Origin: Desulfitobacterium hafniense DCB-2
GTDB lineage: Bacteria; Bacillota; Desulfitobacteriia; Desulfitobacteriales; Desulfitobacteriaceae
Length of the DNA stretch: 64,000 bases
NCBI RefSeq assembly: GCF_000021925.1
Contig: NC_011830.1
Span: forward strand, 5,057,001-5,121,000
Reading direction: 5' to 3'
The translations under genes were made by a program, and so were the position numbers. Of this stretch, positions 61,825 through 64,000 are shown piece by piece. Within the stretch, counting starts at the first letter, position 1, and every line of letters starts with the position of its first letter. The notes beneath the pieces were generated by a model. It was not told where the DNA came from, made no database searches, and saw only the letters and a list, made by a program, of their open reading frames with translations.

Positions 61825-61891
61825 AAAGTCCCTCCTCCTCTCATAGGCCAAGCCCATGCTTAACACTATGCAAAGGGGAGGGACAATATGT

Positions 61892-63142
61892 TTACTCTGC
61901 TCTGCGAATCTGGGCACCAATCCCGGTTAATTTCTCCACCACATACTCATAGCCGCGGTCGATATGGTGAACCCCTTGAATTTCTGTTTCACCGTCTGCC
62001 GTTAAGGCGGCAAGGATCAGGGCTGCACCGGCACGCAAGTCGGTAGCGGTGACGGGGGCTGCCGTTAGATTTGAATTTCCTTGGATGATGGCACTGCGGC
62101 CTTCAATTTTAATTTCGGCGCCCATCCGTTTGAGCTCATCCACATGCATGAAGCGGTTCTCAAACACCGTCTCCGTGACCACCCCCGTCCCATTGGCCCG
62201 GGTTAAGAAGGCCAGGAAGGGCGCTTGCAGATCCGTCGGGAACCCCGGATGAACCTGGGTCTTAATATCAACAGCATTATAGACACCTTCACCTACCACA
62301 CGGATGCCATCATCTTCCTCACGGAAATACACCCCTGCCTCTTCTATCTTGGCCAGGAGGGGTTTCAAATGGTCGGCGATCACATTTTGAACAAAGATAT
62401 CGCCGCCGGCGGCGGCGGCCATGAGCAGATAGCTGCCTGCTTCGATGCGGTCCGGGATGACGGTGTGATTGGCACCATGCAACTCCTGAACACCTTCGAT
62501 ACGAATCACACTGGTACCGGCCCCCCGGACTTTCCCGCCCATTTGGTTCAGGAAATTCGCCAAATCGATGATCTCCGGCTCTTGGGCAGCATTTTCAATA
62601 AAGGTGGTGCCTTCGGCGCCGACTGCGGCCATCATAATGTTTTCCGTCGCACCCACACTGGGAAAATCCAAATAAATACGGGCGCCCCTTAATTTTGTCG
62701 CACTCACATCCAGATAGCCATGATCCATGCGAATTTCCGCCCCCAGAGCTTCCAGGCCTTTGAGATGCCAATTGATCGGCCGTGAACCGATGGCACATCC
62801 TCCGGGGTGGGAAATCCGCACCCTCCCCGTTCTGGCCAGCACCGGTCCCATGGTAACGATGGATGCTCTCATTTGGGATACTAAATCATGGGGCGCTTCC
62901 AGGCTGGTGATTTCCGGTGTATTTATATACAATTGCGATCCTTCTCGCCTCACTGATGCACCAAATGCTCCTATAACCTGACACATGACGTCCACATCCA
63001 GTAAATGCGGGGCATCGTCAATGCGTATCGGCTCCGGAGACAACAAGCTGGCAGCAATTAAAGGCAGTACTGCGTTTTTTGCTCCGCTTACGGTGATTTT
63101 CCCTTCTAAGGAACTACCGCCAGCAACAATAATTTTGCTCAA
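61892..63142 (-). CDS. murA: UDP-N-acetylglucosamine 1-carboxyvinyltransferase
   Basis: The protein has 416 residues. The start TTG 63142 (L-S-K-I-I-V) is preferred because GGGGGTG lies nine bases upstream and it aligns with MurA starts. GTG 63154 and TTG 63160 are alternatives. The active-site Cys116 lies in HPGGCAIGSRPI, the residue attacked by fosfomycin. Conserved KNAVLPLIAASLL and ATENIMMAA motifs are present. It performs the first committed step of peptidoglycan synthesis. Its position next to spoIID matches the MurAA neighbourhood in Bacillus. Confidence 0.97.
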   Translation of the reverse strand: MSKIIVAGGSSLEGKITVSGAKNAVLPLIAASLLSPEPIRIDDAPHLLDVDVMCQVIGAFGASVRREGSQLYINTPEITSLEAPHDLVSQMRASIVTMGPVLARTGRVRISHPGGCAIGSRPINWHLKGLEALGAEIRMDHGYLDVSATKLRGARIYLDFPSVGATENIMMAAVGAEGTTFIENAAQEPEIIDLANFLNQMGGKVRGAGTSVIRIEGVQELHGANHTVIPDRIEAGSYLLMAAAAGGDIFVQNVIADHLKPLLAKIEEAGVYFREEDDGIRVVGEGVYNAVDIKTQVHPGFPTDLQAPFLAFLTRANGTGVVTETVFENRFMHVDELKRMGAEIKIEGRSAIIQGNSNLTAAPVTATDLRAGAALILAALTADGETEIQGVHHIDRGYEYVVEKLTGIGAQIRRAE

Positions 63143-63291
63143 GTGTCCAGGCACCCCCAATTATGTAAAACTATCTATAGGCCAACAAATCCCCCTGGAT
63201 TTGTTTAAAAGCTTAGCCAAAACTTATCCGACTTGCTTATATTCTCTTCAAGCACCCGAATTTCCTGCTTATTACCGGGTTTAGCCATGAT

Positions 63292-63942
63292 TTAAAATTC
63301 TTCCAGCAAAACCGGTATTGCCAAGGCGGTCCTGCCTTGACCATACCCTTGGCTGATCACTTGAATATTGACTTTATCGTTACCCGCAACAACTCTCGGC
63401 AACAAGGATTCTTGCCAGCCTGCCACTGAAGAGACACTCTCAGACAAGGAAAATTGCCGGGGAAGAATATTCTGTTGCAAAGCATAGTGAGCTATATCCA
63501 TCCCTTCCGGGACTCTTTCATCAAGGTAAGCGATGCCGCCTGCTTGGCCGACATCCTGTACCAATCCTTGGTACCATGAAAAAACGGCTTGTTCCGACTT
63601 CTGACTAATTCTGGTATATCCGGCCAGGGAATAACCTGCACTCATTGAATTGGCGGGATGAGACTCCTGCCAGACCCAACCTTCTTGCGGCAGCTTGTTA
63701 AGAAAATTCTCCTGAGGTTTACCTTTTGCAAACCAAAGGATGATGCGCAATTCTGCTTCCTGGGCCTCCAGCAGCCCTGTACTTAATAGTAAGGGATGCT
63801 TATCCTGTGCCTTCACTGCGGGAGAAAATGCTTGATTCCATAGAAAAGCATGGCTAAATACGGCAACTCCTAATAATACGATCAGCAATTGGGCGCTTAA
63901 GGGGGTATTTCGAAAATACGTCAAGGACGCTGTTCTCTTCAC
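63292..63942 (-). CDS. ywmB: YwmB-type TATA-box-binding-like protein
   Basis: The protein has 216 residues. The N-terminal membrane anchor (about 17-37) is followed by a domain of YwmB type: weak sequence identity but consistent length, the segment SAGYSLAGYTRISQ, and a C-terminal strand-rich half ending VVAGNDKVNIQVISQGYGQGRTALAIPVLLEEF (about 184-216). It is named mainly from its place before murA and spoIID, exactly as in Bacillus. Function is unknown. Confidence 0.75.
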   Translation of the reverse strand: MKRTASLTYFRNTPLSAQLLIVLLGVAVFSHAFLWNQAFSPAVKAQDKHPLLLSTGLLEAQEAELRIILWFAKGKPQENFLNKLPQEGWVWQESHPANSMSAGYSLAGYTRISQKSEQAVFSWYQGLVQDVGQAGGIAYLDERVPEGMDIAHYALQQNILPRQFSLSESVSSVAGWQESLLPRVVAGNDKVNIQVISQGYGQGRTALAIPVLLEEF

Positions 63943-64000
63943 TATATCCTCACACCTTATCTTCTCGTTCAGCTTTCTGCTCTCTTTAATTCTAGTTTTG

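Overview
This window looks like chromosome of an anaerobic, endospore-forming, low-to-mid GC Firmicute of the Desulfitobacterium/Peptococcaceae type. That assignment is inference from gene content. It carries spoIID, spoIIID, the ywmB-murA-spoIID order, a SigI/RsgI pair, small spore-surface proteins, pyruvate:ferredoxin oxidoreductase, and a Tat-exported molybdenum oxidoreductase with its own chaperone. No rRNA, tRNA, CRISPR array, prophage or intact insertion sequence was found. Most genes lie on the minus strand.

Layout. 1-1900: uvrB, running off the left edge. 2.0-6.4 kb: a periplasmic-binding-type lipoprotein with a polyglutamine run, a P-loop protein preceded by direct repeats and a perfect 30-bp palindrome, and an AAA/DUF4143 ATPase. 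6.4-18.1 kb: an envelope and core-function block (ctpA, an M23 murein hydrolase, ftsX-ftsE, split transketolase, prfB with a +1 frameshift, secA, hpf, a cold-shock protein). 18.1-20.5 kb: a polar amino acid ABC importer. 20.7-28.7 kb: a zinc-ribbon protein, comFC-comFA, a DUF2680 protein, fabZ, a glycosyltransferase, and rsgI-sigI. 28.8-31.7 kb: a TagA-type glycosyltransferase, mbl, spoIIID, and a divergent coat-like gene. 32.0-37.1 kb: pyruvate:ferredoxin oxidoreductase, a 57-residue spore-surface-type protein, and a second DUF4143 ATPase. 37.1-44.5 kb: a transport cluster made of an ECF module, an AraC regulator and a heterodimeric ABC exporter/importer pair. 44.7-47.5 kb: UspA, HPP protein, soluble chemoreceptor, and a small M23 protein. 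47.7-58.3 kb: a respiratory module (TtrA-like catalytic subunit, TorD-like chaperone, four-cluster ferredoxin, NrfD anchor) followed by a binding protein, histidine kinase and sigma-54 response regulator. 58.5-64 kb: topB, spoIID, murA, ywmB.

How parts fit together. The catalytic operon at 52456-58178 is preceded by a textbook sigma-54 promoter (58260-58276) and two dyads sharing TGTCAGG half-sites. The sigma-54 activator encoded downstream is therefore the likely regulator, with the solute-binding protein as a candidate sensor because no permease lies nearby. The transport cluster carries similar GTTAG-type inverted repeats before both of its halves, suggesting co-regulation. hpf has a consensus sigma-H promoter. 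A roughly 117-bp two-hairpin repeat occurs twice, in opposite orientations, at 3588-3704 and 7724-7839.
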